DNA of 26,374 nucleotides from an uncultured Spirochaetales bacterium (GTDB lineage Bacteria > Spirochaetota > Spirochaetia > Sphaerochaetales > Sphaerochaetaceae), in contig CAKQJZ010000020.1 in assembly GCA_934247875.1 (NCBI GenBank), positions 1 to 26,374 of the forward strand. The letters are read 5' to 3'. Below, one piece after another: positions 15,669 through 24,186 of this stretch; position 1 is the stretch's first letter; each line of letters opens with the position of its first letter. Made by a program: the position numbers and the translations under genes. Under the pieces are notes generated by a model. The model was not told the DNA's origin and did not search any database. It saw nothing but the letters and a program-made list of their open reading frames with translations.

Positions 15669-16558
15669 AGTACATTGCAGCATTCGATATCGGTGGAACT
15701 GCGATAAAGTATGGCATCATAAACTCTGATGGAATCATGCTTGAGAGCTCTGTTATGCCAACAGAAGCAGAACTAGGGCCTGAAGTATGGATGGAAAAGA
15801 TTGTTTCAAGAGTCAAAGAGATGGAAGCGCGATATACACTCTCTGGTGTTGCTATCTCTTCAACTGCTATGATTGACTCTGATAGTGGCAAAGTATTCTT
15901 CTCTTTGCCGCAGCTTCCTCGATACACAGGTTTCGATATCAAAGGATTTCTTGAAGAGAGATGCAATCTTCCTGTCACAGTTGAAAACGATGTGAACTCT
16001 GTTGCACTTGCTGAGAGCATCAGCGGCGCAGGTAAGGGTTACAGCTCAGTGCTTTCTATTGCGATAGGAACTGGTGTAGGCGGTGGCTTTACAGAGAATG
16101 CTAAACTATTAAGAGGCAATACATTCTCAGCTTGCGAAGTTGGATACATAAAAGTAAGCGATGGCACTCTAGAGAGCTTAGGCTCTGCACGTGCTCTTTC
16201 TCGCCGCGTTGAGAGCTATAAGAATGCACCTGCTGGCAGCTGGAATGGCTATATGATTGAAGAAGGCGTTAAAAGCGGAGACGCAGACTCTATCAAAGCA
16301 CTAAACATTACAGTTAATGCTATTGCTGAAGGACTTGTAACTCTTTCATATATCTTAAATCCAGCTGTAATAGTGCTTGGTGGCGGAATAATCAAGATGG
16401 AAGGCCTTGTTAGTATGATCAGAGAACGCTACTTAACTCTAATCAATCCGCTAATTGGCAGCCGCACTAAAATTGTCAAAGCTCAATATGATAATGAAGC
16501 TGGCATGCTTGGCGCGTATTATAACTTCAAGGAAAAACATCCGGAGATGAAGCTATGA
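15665..16558 (+). CDS. nanK: ROK-family sugar kinase, probable N-acetylmannosamine kinase
   Basis: A 297-residue ROK protein. FDIGGTAIKYGI (residues 7-18) is the ATP-phosphate motif, the catalytic Asp109 lies in VENDVNSVALAE, and IAIGTGVGGG (132-141) and VIVLGGGII complete the fold. The expected reaction is ManNAc plus ATP to ManNAc-6-P, between NanA and NanE, supported by the ATGA overlap with nanE. Unusually, the ROK zinc site is gone: the family His of E-x-G-H is Tyr161 (CEVGY) and the Cys-rich segment before LESLGSARAL is replaced by SDGT. A minority of ROK kinases lack zinc, so activity is still plausible, but another amino-sugar substrate is possible. Confidence 0.87.
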   Translation: MKYIAAFDIGGTAIKYGIINSDGIMLESSVMPTEAELGPEVWMEKIVSRVKEMEARYTLSGVAISSTAMIDSDSGKVFFSLPQLPRYTGFDIKGFLEERCNLPVTVENDVNSVALAESISGAGKGYSSVLSIAIGTGVGGGFTENAKLLRGNTFSACEVGYIKVSDGTLESLGSARALSRRVESYKNAPAGSWNGYMIEEGVKSGDADSIKALNITVNAIAEGLVTLSYILNPAVIVLGGGIIKMEGLVSMIRERYLTLINPLIGSRTKIVKAQYDNEAGMLGAYYNFKEKHPEMKL

Positions 16559-17184
16559 AGAAAAGAATATTGTGTTTTGGTGACTCAAATACCTGGGGCT
16601 ATATCCCAGGTAGCGCAGAGCGCTATAGTGAAGATATTAGATGGCCATCTCTTTTAGCATCAAAGCTAGGTAGTGAGTATCAGGTAATAGAAGAGGGCCT
16701 TAGTGGCAGAACAACTCTCTTTGAGTGTGATTATGATGAGTATCTTAATGGAAAGAAGGCACTTGGCTTTGTACTGAAATCACAGCAGCCGCTAGATTGT
16801 GTAGTGCTGATGCTTGGTACTAATGATCTTCCTGACCATCATATCGATAGAGTAGAGATCGCTATTACAGAACTGATCAGGAACTTTAAGAATGCTAACT
16901 ATATCTTCCGCTCGAAGACTCCTATATTTCCAAACGGAGTGAAGCTTCTTTTGATATCTCCTCTTCCATTTGGAAAGAGCGCAGCGCTTAGAGATGAGAT
17001 AAAAGAAGAGAGCAAACTCTTTCCAGAAGTATACAAAAGAGTTGCTGAGCTATGTGAAGTAGACTATTTAGATCCAACTTCACTTATAGAACCATCAGAT
17101 GTAGACGGCATACACTTCACGCCAGAGGCGCATAAAGCACTCGCAGCAGAAGTCTATAAGAAGCTTATGGAGATGAACATCTGA
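16555..17184 (+). CDS. SGNH/GDSL hydrolase, possible sialate O-acetylesterase
   Basis: A 209-residue SGNH hydrolase with all blocks. Block I is CFGDSNTWG with nucleophile Ser11; block II is around GLSGRT (Gly49/Gly51); block III is LGTND with Asn90; block V is DVDGIHF with Asp184 and His187. No signal peptide, so it acts in the cytoplasm. Its position after nanK, with overlapping start and stop codons, suggests removal of O-acetyl groups from imported sialic acids, but this family also contains arylesterases and lysophospholipases. The remnant at 18449-18666 comes from a related protein. Confidence 0.87.
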   Translation: MKKRILCFGDSNTWGYIPGSAERYSEDIRWPSLLASKLGSEYQVIEEGLSGRTTLFECDYDEYLNGKKALGFVLKSQQPLDCVVLMLGTNDLPDHHIDRVEIAITELIRNFKNANYIFRSKTPIFPNGVKLLLISPLPFGKSAALRDEIKEESKLFPEVYKRVAELCEVDYLDPTSLIEPSDVDGIHFTPEAHKALAAEVYKKLMEMNI

Positions 17185-17879
17185 TGAGCTTCTTCTCTCC
17201 AGAGTCTCAGCCTTGGAAGGCACTTGGCAAGGCAGTGGACTTTGTAGGGCTGTCACTGTGCACAGTCTTTTTATCTCTTCCTGTTATCACAATAGCGCCA
17301 GCACTTGCTGCGCTATATAGTGCAGTAGTCAAAGAGTTCCGCTATGGCGACAATACTCCGTTTAAAACTTTCTTTGACTCATTTAGAAAGAATTTCAAGC
17401 AAGGAGTAATCCTGATGCTTATCTTTATCCCTGTAGTTCTGTTGCTTTCTTATGGCTATGCGATAATGAAAGACCATTCAGATACAAGGCTAGGTGCATT
17501 TCTCTTCACGCTATACTATGTGCTTCTTCTTGTTCCTGCTGGAATAATACTCAATAGCTTTCCGCTTCTTGGCCGCTTTGAGTATAAGACATCAGAACTC
17601 TTGAAAAGTGCTCTGATATTCACATTCATGCATCTCTTCAGCACATTCATAATAGTGCTGCTATCACTAGAGCTTACTATTTGGACAGTTAAATACTATT
17701 CACCTTGTTTTATAACTCCATCTCTATGGGCACTCTTATCATCTTTCTTCTTTGAGAAGAACTACAAGAAACACTTAAGTGCAGAAGAAGCAGCCAAACT
17801 TGAGAATCTGACAGTAGAAGAGTATCTCGAAAAAGAAAAAGAGCGAGAAGCATTCAGAGGCAGATACAAGAGAAGATAG
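17184..17879 (+). CDS. YesL-like (DUF624) membrane protein
   Basis: A 231-residue protein with about five membrane spans: near residues 17-40 (DFVGLSLCTVFLSLPVITIA), 70-90, 103-125, 138-165 and 170-185. It ends in a charged cytoplasmic tail (EEYLEKEKEREAF). The N-terminal FSPESQPWKALGKAVDF and the LPVITIAPALAALY segment match the YesL/DUF624 family, often encoded in carbohydrate-uptake operons next to CUT1 transporters. The role is unknown. The start overlaps the stop of the SGNH gene (TGATG), so it is the last gene of the nan transcript. Confidence 0.8.
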   Translation: MSFFSPESQPWKALGKAVDFVGLSLCTVFLSLPVITIAPALAALYSAVVKEFRYGDNTPFKTFFDSFRKNFKQGVILMLIFIPVVLLLSYGYAIMKDHSDTRLGAFLFTLYYVLLLVPAGIILNSFPLLGRFEYKTSELLKSALIFTFMHLFSTFIIVLLSLELTIWTVKYYSPCFITPSLWALLSSFFFEKNYKKHLSAEEAAKLENLTVEEYLEKEKEREAFRGRYKRR

Positions 17880-17910
17880 AAAATCAATAACCATTATCTT
17901 ATGAAAGGCC

Positions 17911-17919
17911 TGCTATAAT
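17911..17919 (+). promoter_or_regulatory. extended -10 promoter of the RhuM-like gene
   Basis: TGCTATAAT is a perfect -10 with the TGn extension. The position 17 bases upstream (CCATTA, 17891-17896) is a poor -35, as extended -10 promoters allow. AAAGGAGG (17934-17941) follows. Confidence 0.6.
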
Positions 17920-17948
17920 ATATCAAAAGCAACAAAGGAGGCCTCGCT

Positions 17949-18437
17949 ATGTTCACTTCTGAATACTTTGAGAATCTTCTGGAGCGTATTGAGCGTATTA
18001 GAAGATCAGACAGATTGTTCTATCAGAAAGCCTGCGATATATTCTCAACAGCTTTCGATTATAATCCAGATTCTGAGTTGGCATTCTCATTCGAAGAATA
18101 CATAGAAGGAAAACTCTTCTTTGCAATACATCGAAGAAGCAAAGAGAATCAATATATTAAGCCATATGAAGTCTCTCTATACTTAACAGAAGATGAGCAT
18201 AAAGGCCTTAATGACATTGTTGAGCTTTATCTGGATTATGCCAAAAGACAAGCAGAAGAAAGCATCCCGATGTTCATGGAAGATTGGGCTTATAAGCTCG
18301 ATGGCTTTTTGGAGTTCGATGGCTTTGATATCGTAGTAGGACCAGAAAAGCTCTTCAAAGAAAAAGAAAGGCTTTGCTCTGAGAAAGACAGTTATTTCGA
18401 CTATGATGAGCTAGATGATGATCTTTGGGATATTTGA
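17949..18437 (+). CDS. free-standing C-terminal domain of the RhuM virulence-protein family
   Basis: A 162-residue, mostly helical, acidic protein. RRSDRLFYQKACDIFSTAFDY followed by NPDSELAFSF, then KLFFAIHRRS, LTEDEHKGLNDIVELYLDYAKRQ and PMFMEDWAYKLDGFLEF, matches from memory the C-terminal half of RhuM-family proteins (family form: RRFYQKI.DIYATA.DYDP, HFAI, LNRIV..YLD.AE.QA, M...DW...LD.FL.F). The N-terminal half of normal RhuM (about 150 residues) is absent, yet this copy has its own promoter, strong RBS and clean ORF, so it looks expressed rather than decayed. RhuM function is unknown; the original was described in Salmonella pathogenicity island 3. No partner gene is evident. Confidence 0.7.
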   Translation: MFTSEYFENLLERIERIRRSDRLFYQKACDIFSTAFDYNPDSELAFSFEEYIEGKLFFAIHRRSKENQYIKPYEVSLYLTEDEHKGLNDIVELYLDYAKRQAEESIPMFMEDWAYKLDGFLEFDGFDIVVGPEKLFKEKERLCSEKDSYFDYDELDDDLWDI

Positions 18438-18448
18438 GCCATCTTAAC

Positions 18449-18666
18449 TTAATTCTTTGTAGCTTCAATTATAGCTGGAGCTAAAAGAGCTGCTAACTCG
18501 CTATGTCCCTTTCTGGTTAAGTGCATGCAGTCAATCTTATTGAATTCGCATCCGTTAGCATCAATGAATCTAGCATTGTTATCTGATGCAACGCGCTTAT
18601 ATTCTTTAGCGAGGCCTTTTCATATTTCTCAATACAAACATTGAAATAATACCAGTAAGTTAGACT
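18449..18666 (-). pseudogene. 3' remnant of an SGNH-hydrolase gene
   Basis: On the minus strand this reads EKYEKGLAKEYKRVASDN, then NARFIDANGCEFNKIDCMHL, then TRKGHSELAALLAPAI, ending at TAA (18451-18449). Block V of SGNH hydrolases (D-x-x-H, here DCMH in KIDCMHLTRKGH) is intact, but the GDS, Gly and GTND blocks are missing and the frame is closed by a stop at about 18667. Only about 70 codons survive. It marks a deletion or rearrangement point between the two sugar operons. Confidence 0.75.
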
Positions 18667-18862
18667 TAAAACATTAAGCTGTAATTTCTTGTACGGCTAT
18701 TTTCTTCTAAAGCATAAATAAAGAATTAGGATCATGCTGAATCCCTTTGTTCCTATGTCAGTCAATTCTCCTCAAAAGAATAAAAAATTAGAAATGCTTC
18801 ATAAAAAAGTAAAATTGAAAGGTCAATAAAACACGACCATCATTAGAAAAAAGGAGGAACGA
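18667..18862. other. leader region of the second sugar operon
   Basis: With the pseudogene before it, the stretch 18438-18862 has no intact gene. These 196 AT-rich bases hold no clear ORF and no convincing sigma70 pair; TTGAAA at 18815-18820 has no good -10 at 16-18 bases. AAGGAGG at 18851-18857 serves the following gene. Confidence 0.4.
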
Positions 18863-19768
18863 ATGATTGACATTAAGCAAACAAATCCAAAATGTAAAGT
18901 ATTACTAGAAAATGAATTCTTGCAAGTTGAAATTCTTCCTCAAGATGGGGGAAGGATAGTCTCTCTTGTTGATAAAAAGAATAATTGCCCATTAATTTGG
19001 ACAAATGTTAGAACAGAAAATGTTCATAGATATTACAACTGTGATTATGATGATTTATCTAATGGTGGATTAGAGGAAGCTTTTCCAACTGTTCAGCCTT
19101 GTGTGGTTGATGGACTGCATTATCCTTTTTTTGGAGAAATCTGGAATTTAGAATGGTCTATCAAAGAATATGATGATGAACATATTACATTGTTCTGTTT
19201 TTCTCCGGTTTGTGCTGCAAAAGTAATTAAAACCTTCTTTTTATCTTCTGAAAGTAAAACTCTTGTTGTCGAATATTCTATAGAGAATTTGTCTTTCAAA
19301 GAGTTTCCATATATTTTTGGATTTCATCCTTCTTTTGTTTTGTATAAAGGAACAAAACTAGAAGTTCCAGATGGAAATTACGATATGTACATTTCTCCAG
19401 GGCAAGAAGAAGGATCAATACTCAGTTTTAAATATCCTATTTTCCAAGGGGAAGATATCAGCATTGCAAAGGATGAGGCAAGTTATGTTTATTATAACTT
19501 CTTATCATTTCCTACAAATAAAGGAGAATACTCCGTTATACATCCTTTCAACAATTCTGGAGTAAGAGTTAATTTTGATAGCAATTTCTTTAAATGTCTT
19601 AGCCTATGGCCTTTGTATGGAGGACGTAGAGGTTTTTATTGTTTGATGACCGAGGCCTTTACTGCTTGGCCAGCAAAATTAGATGAGGCAATAGAGAAAA
19701 ACCATGCTTATTGGATTCCTGCAAAAGAGAAGATAACCACAAGTGTTTCATATTCACTAATCAATTAA
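18863..19768 (+). CDS. aldose 1-epimerase/galactose-mutarotase-like protein
   Basis: A 301-residue beta-rich protein of the galactose mutarotase-like fold. Supporting segments: LENEFLQVEILPQDGGRIVS with LVDKKN (family N-terminal strand and turn), NGGLEEAFPTVQP, YPFFGEIWNLEWS, FGFHPSF (candidate catalytic His) and CLMTEAFTAWP near the C-terminus (candidate Glu/acid region). It would interconvert anomers of an imported sugar, or act as a carbohydrate-binding mutarotase relative; the exact subfamily is not clear to me. First gene of an operon, with RBS AAGGAGG; the next gene follows after 18 bases. Confidence 0.75.
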   Translation: MIDIKQTNPKCKVLLENEFLQVEILPQDGGRIVSLVDKKNNCPLIWTNVRTENVHRYYNCDYDDLSNGGLEEAFPTVQPCVVDGLHYPFFGEIWNLEWSIKEYDDEHITLFCFSPVCAAKVIKTFFLSSESKTLVVEYSIENLSFKEFPYIFGFHPSFVLYKGTKLEVPDGNYDMYISPGQEEGSILSFKYPIFQGEDISIAKDEASYVYYNFLSFPTNKGEYSVIHPFNNSGVRVNFDSNFFKCLSLWPLYGGRRGFYCLMTEAFTAWPAKLDEAIEKNHAYWIPAKEKITTSVSYSLIN

Positions 19769-19786
19769 TTCTTCAGGAGGTTAGAA

Positions 19787-20707
19787 ATGATTGATATAAA
19801 TATAAAGAGAGAAGATCTTCTTAAATGGTGCAAAATTCCAATGGAACAGTTGGAAGCAAATAGCGATAGAAAATGTAATATTCGAATATCCAATGAAAAA
19901 GAAGAACTTTATAAAGAGATTGGAGAAATTATGGCTAATGAATTGTTAGACCATAACCGCAGAGGCCTTCTTACAAAATGGATTCTCCCTTCTGGACATT
20001 TGGATCAGTACAGATATTTTGCAAGCATTGTAAACAAGCAGGATATTAGTACCGAAAATCTTCATATTTTCCATATGGATGAGTGGCTTGATTGGGAGTT
20101 TAGACCAATCAAAGCAGATGAGACATCTTTTGCGAGTTCTCGCTCAACTATGCAACGTGGATTTTATGATTTGTTAGATAAGAAACATCAGATTCCAAAA
20201 GAAAATATTCATTGGCCTGAACTTGAAAGGCTTGATTACTTTGATTCTTTGATTGAAGAAATGGGTGGAATTGATACTGTTCAAGGTGGAATAGGCTGCA
20301 GGGGAATGGTTGCTTTTAATGAGCCTCCTAGATCACGCTATTACAAGGTATCCCTAGAAGAATATAAGAATTCAAAAACAAGGCCAGTTGTAATTAATGA
20401 TGATACGATAGTTGCTTATGCTCAGAGAGAATTTGGTGGATGTTATGAAGCTATTCCTCCAATGGGAATCACTGTTGGAATGAAGTCTATCTTAACAGCG
20501 AAAAAAGCAATATTTCTAGTTACTACAGGAGAATGGAAACAAACAATAATAAGAATTGCGCTATTTAGTGAACCAACAACAGAGTTCCCTGTAACCATTC
20601 TTACTTCAGGTATCCCTGAAATGACAATCTTTACTGATACAAAAACAGCAGATCATGTTTTGAGCCATACAAATGACAATGGATATCTTGAGGGAAAAAC
20701 AGAATGA
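19787..20707 (+). CDS. NagB/glucosamine-6-P isomerase-like protein with altered active site
   Basis: A 306-residue protein of the NagB/RpiA/6-phosphogluconolactonase superfamily. Visible are WILPSGH (phosphate region), IFHMDEWLDW (equivalent of LDEY; Asp98), GGIGCRGMVAFNEP (167-180), DDTIVAYAQREF and PPMGITVGMKSILTAKKAIFLV. In true deaminases the 170s segment reads IGxDGHIAFNEP, where Asp and His do the ring opening and proton transfer. Here these are Arg172 and Met174, while AFNEP is kept. Ordinary GlcN-6-P deamination is therefore unlikely; a different isomerisation or a non-catalytic role is possible. RBS AGGAGG; the stop overlaps the kinase start by four bases. Confidence 0.8.
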   Translation: MIDINIKREDLLKWCKIPMEQLEANSDRKCNIRISNEKEELYKEIGEIMANELLDHNRRGLLTKWILPSGHLDQYRYFASIVNKQDISTENLHIFHMDEWLDWEFRPIKADETSFASSRSTMQRGFYDLLDKKHQIPKENIHWPELERLDYFDSLIEEMGGIDTVQGGIGCRGMVAFNEPPRSRYYKVSLEEYKNSKTRPVVINDDTIVAYAQREFGGCYEAIPPMGITVGMKSILTAKKAIFLVTTGEWKQTIIRIALFSEPTTEFPVTILTSGIPEMTIFTDTKTADHVLSHTNDNGYLEGKTE

Positions 20708-21642
20708 AGTTGGAAAAAGAAGGTATTGTTCTTGTCTATAGTCATGGCGCAGGACAAAACATTTTAGTTGATAAGCTCCCTGAAATAGGAGAAACACTGC
20801 AAGCAAAATCTTGGGATTTTAACTGTGATGGAGGTAAGGGTACCAATATTGCTGTAGGACTTGCAAGATTAGGCCTTAAGGTTTCTCTGATTACAAGAGT
20901 AGGAGATGATGTTTTTGCAGATCTTGCAAATAGTTGGCTAATTGATGCTGGAGTAAATATAGACTTTGTGGAAAAAGATCCCAAAGTCAGGACATCAACA
21001 GGCGCAGTTTTTGTCGATGCAGAAGGAAATAACAGCATAATCCTATCTGATGGGGATACTCATATTCCTCATAATCTCATTGATGAAGGCCTTAAGGCGA
21101 ATGAGAGATGCTCAATCTTTATCACAGGATTTGAAATTGATCCTAATGATGCAATTTATTCCATGGCTAAAGCTAAGGAACTCGGAATGTATACAATCAT
21201 TAACCCTTCTCCTTCCTCTAAAGAGTTTCTATTTGAGGATGCCGATCTAGTTGTCATTAACGAGGTTGAAGCAAGACAGATGATAGAGAATATGGAGGCT
21301 AATGATTATGAGGTAGTTGCTCAAGAGATTTGTAAGAATTACAAATGCAAAAACTTAATAATAACTTTGGGCTCAAAAGGATACTTATTGAATACATCAT
21401 ATGGCGTTTTCAAGGAGAACGCATGGCCAGTGCCTATTGTAGATACCAGTGGTGCTGGAGATGGCTTTTTACTAGCTGTTGCATATGCTCTTAATTCAGG
21501 GAAAAGTTTGGAAGAATCATGTCACTGGGCAAACCTTTATTCCGCAATAAGCGTTGGAATTAGAGGAACTATTCCAAGTTATCTACCAATTGAAGATGTT
21601 AAAAACAAAATGGAGAAGATAGAAAAAGGAGAAAGAAAATGA
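20704..21642 (+). CDS. PfkB/ribokinase-family sugar kinase
   Basis: A 312-residue PfkB kinase. GGKGTNIAVGLARLG (43-57) is the substrate-binding glycine motif and DTSGAGDGF (247-255) the C-terminal signature, with catalytic base Asp253; TRVGDD and INPSPSS are also typical. It should phosphorylate the sugar imported by the RbsABC-like system downstream, or its mutarotase product. The specificity (ribose, tagatose-P, a keto acid or other) cannot be fixed from motifs. ATGA overlaps at both ends couple it to the NagB-like protein and the permease. Confidence 0.88.
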   Translation: MKLEKEGIVLVYSHGAGQNILVDKLPEIGETLQAKSWDFNCDGGKGTNIAVGLARLGLKVSLITRVGDDVFADLANSWLIDAGVNIDFVEKDPKVRTSTGAVFVDAEGNNSIILSDGDTHIPHNLIDEGLKANERCSIFITGFEIDPNDAIYSMAKAKELGMYTIINPSPSSKEFLFEDADLVVINEVEARQMIENMEANDYEVVAQEICKNYKCKNLIITLGSKGYLLNTSYGVFKENAWPVPIVDTSGAGDGFLLAVAYALNSGKSLEESCHWANLYSAISVGIRGTIPSYLPIEDVKNKMEKIEKGERK

Positions 21643-22613
21643 ATTCAAAAGGCAAAATAAAAAAATCGGCCATAGCGTTTTGGAATTTAAGAGAGAGCAG
21701 TATTATTCTATTAACAATTCTATTATTTATTTTTGTTCAATGTGTAAATCCTGCTTTCCTTAGCAAAAGCAATATAGTCAATATGTTCCGCTCAACATCC
21801 TATCTGCTGATTGCGGCGTGTGGAATGACGTTTATACTCATTTCAGGAAATATTGACTTAAGTATTTCAACTGTTATGGGGCTTGGTGGCATTGTATTTT
21901 GCTTATTGCTTAAAGCTGGAGTTCCTATATTTCTAAGTTTTATTATAACAATGATGATTGCCGTTGTTATTGGTTTTGTAAATGGCTACTTGATTTATGA
22001 ATTTAATATTCCTCCAATGATTATGACGTTAGGTATGCAGTATGCAGCAAAGGGCGTAATCAATATCTTAACAGAAGGAAAACCTGTTTATCCTTTACCA
22101 GAAGCATTCACTAAAATCGATAAAATAACTGTTCTTGGTATGCCTTTTATTGCAGTAGTAGCAATTGTCATTGCAATCGTATGTTGGTTTGTAATTAAGA
22201 AAACCCGATTTGGAAGAGAAGTATATGCAGTAGGAGGAAATAGAGAAGCCTCAAGACTTAGTGGCATCAATATTCGAAAGACTTATATCCGCGTTTTTAT
22301 TATAAGTGCTTGTTTGGCAATGTTTGGTGGTATTGCAATGGCTGCAAGAGTTGGCTCTGCACAGTCTGCAAGTGGAACTGGCTACGAACTGAATTCAATT
22401 GTTGCCTGCCTCATTGGTGGAACAAGTGTTATTGGTGGAAGTGGTGGAATCGCTGGAACTATGATCGGTTCTTTGTTTACCCAGGCACTTCAGAACGGAT
22501 TGCTCATGCTTCATGTCAATGTTTATTGGCAGCAGCTCGTTATCGGCGTAATTGTTATTCTTGCTGTTATTTGGGATAGCTTCAGAACTAGATTGCAGAT
22601 GAAAAAACTATAA
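21639..22613 (+). CDS. ABC sugar transporter permease (RbsC/CUT2 type)
   Basis: A 324-residue permease with 8-10 hydrophobic spans. It has the CUT2 hallmarks: FVQCVNPAFLSKSN, GMTFILISGNIDLSISTVMG, PPMIMTLGMQYAAKG, TRFGREVYAVGGNREASRLSGI (cytoplasmic coupling loop) and IACLIGGTSVIGGSGG in close variant form. It works as a homodimer with the RbsA-like ATPase that follows 15 bases later. No truncation is seen. Confidence 0.93.
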   Translation: MNSKGKIKKSAIAFWNLRESSIILLTILLFIFVQCVNPAFLSKSNIVNMFRSTSYLLIAACGMTFILISGNIDLSISTVMGLGGIVFCLLLKAGVPIFLSFIITMMIAVVIGFVNGYLIYEFNIPPMIMTLGMQYAAKGVINILTEGKPVYPLPEAFTKIDKITVLGMPFIAVVAIVIAIVCWFVIKKTRFGREVYAVGGNREASRLSGINIRKTYIRVFIISACLAMFGGIAMAARVGSAQSASGTGYELNSIVACLIGGTSVIGGSGGIAGTMIGSLFTQALQNGLLMLHVNVYWQQLVIGVIVILAVIWDSFRTRLQMKKL

Positions 22614-22628
22614 TTGAGGAGTTTGGTT

Positions 22629-24152
22629 ATGAGTCAGCATTTACTTGAATTTCGACATGTAATTAAACGATATCCAGGTGTTATAGCATTGAAGGATATA
22701 AACTTCAGCCTTGATAAGGGTGAAATAGTTGCCTTATTAGGCGAAAATGGAGCTGGAAAATCAACTTTGGTGAAGATTCTCTGCGGAGTTATTCCTCATG
22801 GAGAATATGAAGGCGATATTGTACATAATGGAAAAACTGCAATATATCACAGTACTAAGGATTCAAATAAAGATGGAATTGCAATGATTCCACAAGAGGT
22901 CAATTTTCTTCCAGATCTTTCTGTTGCAGAAAACATCATGATGGGGTATTGGCCAATGAAGGGGCCTGTTGTTGATTTCTCAGTAATGAAGAAGAAAGCA
23001 GAAGAAGCATTAAGAATAATTGATTACGAAATTGATGTTTCTAAGAAAGCTGGATTGTTTACCTCTGGAACGCATCAGATGATGACAATTGCGAGAGCAT
23101 TGATGCTGAATCCTTCTGTTTTGATATTAGATGAACCTACATCAGCCTTATCAGATAAAGAAACTGAAGTTCTACTAAATAAAGTAAAAGAGCTTAGAGA
23201 TAAGGGCATCTGTTGTGTTTACATTACTCATAAGCTTGATGAAGTATTCAAGATTGCAGATAGAGCAATTGTATTTAGAGATGGAAATTTAATCAGAGAA
23301 TATTCTCGAGAGACAATGTCTCCTAAGAAGATTGTTGACGATATTATCGGATCAAAAGTTGATAATGATTACATCCATAAATCAAATTTGACTAATGAAA
23401 TTGTCTTATCTGTTAAGAATTTTGCTATCAGCCAAACATATGCTCAAAGTAAGTGCTTGCTGAAGGATATTAATTTTGATTTGAGAAAAGGTGAAATCCT
23501 TGGCATTGCCGGTCTTCTTGGAAGTGGTAGAAGTGAGCTATTGAGAAGCATTTTTGGCGCAATGAAAAGATTGGATGGAGAACTTATCTTGAATGGTGAA
23601 AAAATCGAGATAAAAACTCCTGAGGATGCGATTGAGAAAGGTATTGGTCTTCTTACAGAAGAGAGAAGTCATGACGGTTATGTTCGAACCATGAATGTTG
23701 GAGAGAACATGTCATTAGCAATACTTAAGAAACTTTCAAATAAAGGATTAATAGATTCCAAGAAAGAAAAGGCTCTTATAAAGAAATACTTTGACTTCAT
23801 TCATATTAAAGCACCTTCTTCTAAAACACCTATTCTTTCATTGTCTGGTGGAAATCAGCAGAAAGTATTAGTTGCTAAATGGTTAATGAATGAATGTAAG
23901 GTTCTATTGTTAGATGAGCCAACTAGAGGGGTTGATGTTGGTGCAAGAAACGAAATTTATAATCTTTTGACAGAGCTTACTGCTTCAGGGGCGAGCATTA
24001 TTATTGTTTCCTCTGAATTGCCAGAGTTAGTAAAAGTTTGCGATAGGTTTGTCGTTCTTGCAAATAATACTGTCAGTGAAATCGTTGACACAGCAGATGG
24101 TCCGGTTTCTGAGGCGTCATTGATGATGAAAATCAATGCGGTTGATGAATAA
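22629..24152 (+). CDS. ABC sugar transporter ATPase, duplicated (RbsA/CUT2 type)
   Basis: A 507-residue tandem ATPase. The first half has Walker A GENGAGKST (38-46), a divergent signature (TSGTHQMMTIARAL instead of LSVGQQQM), Walker B VLILDEPTSAL and the ITHKLDEVF switch His. The second half has the degenerate Walker A GLLGSGRSELL usual for CUT2 proteins, signature LSGGNQQKVLVAKWL and Walker B VLLLDEPTRGVDVGA. ATG 22629 is chosen for GAGGAG at 22616-22621; an in-frame TTG lies directly after the previous stop but has no RBS. Together with the flanking genes it forms a complete RbsABC-like importer. Confidence 0.94.
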   Translation: MSQHLLEFRHVIKRYPGVIALKDINFSLDKGEIVALLGENGAGKSTLVKILCGVIPHGEYEGDIVHNGKTAIYHSTKDSNKDGIAMIPQEVNFLPDLSVAENIMMGYWPMKGPVVDFSVMKKKAEEALRIIDYEIDVSKKAGLFTSGTHQMMTIARALMLNPSVLILDEPTSALSDKETEVLLNKVKELRDKGICCVYITHKLDEVFKIADRAIVFRDGNLIREYSRETMSPKKIVDDIIGSKVDNDYIHKSNLTNEIVLSVKNFAISQTYAQSKCLLKDINFDLRKGEILGIAGLLGSGRSELLRSIFGAMKRLDGELILNGEKIEIKTPEDAIEKGIGLLTEERSHDGYVRTMNVGENMSLAILKKLSNKGLIDSKKEKALIKKYFDFIHIKAPSSKTPILSLSGGNQQKVLVAKWLMNECKVLLLDEPTRGVDVGARNEIYNLLTELTASGASIIIVSSELPELVKVCDRFVVLANNTVSEIVDTADGPVSEASLMMKINAVDE

Positions 24153-24154
24153 AA

Positions 24155-24168
24155 ACAGGCATGCCTGT
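24155..24168. repeat. 14-base palindrome between ATPase and binding-protein genes
   Basis: ACAGGCATGCCTGT is perfectly self-complementary and lies between the ATPase stop (24152) and the RBS AAAGGAG (24174-24180). It could act as a small intercistronic hairpin or be a protein site. Confidence 0.5.
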
Positions 24169-24186
24169 ATAAAAAAGGAGATAAAA

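Noticed and set aside
22310..22579. Trp- and Cys-rich open frame inside the RbsC-like gene
   Set aside because: It is a frame shadow of a conserved Gly-rich permease segment, with no RBS.
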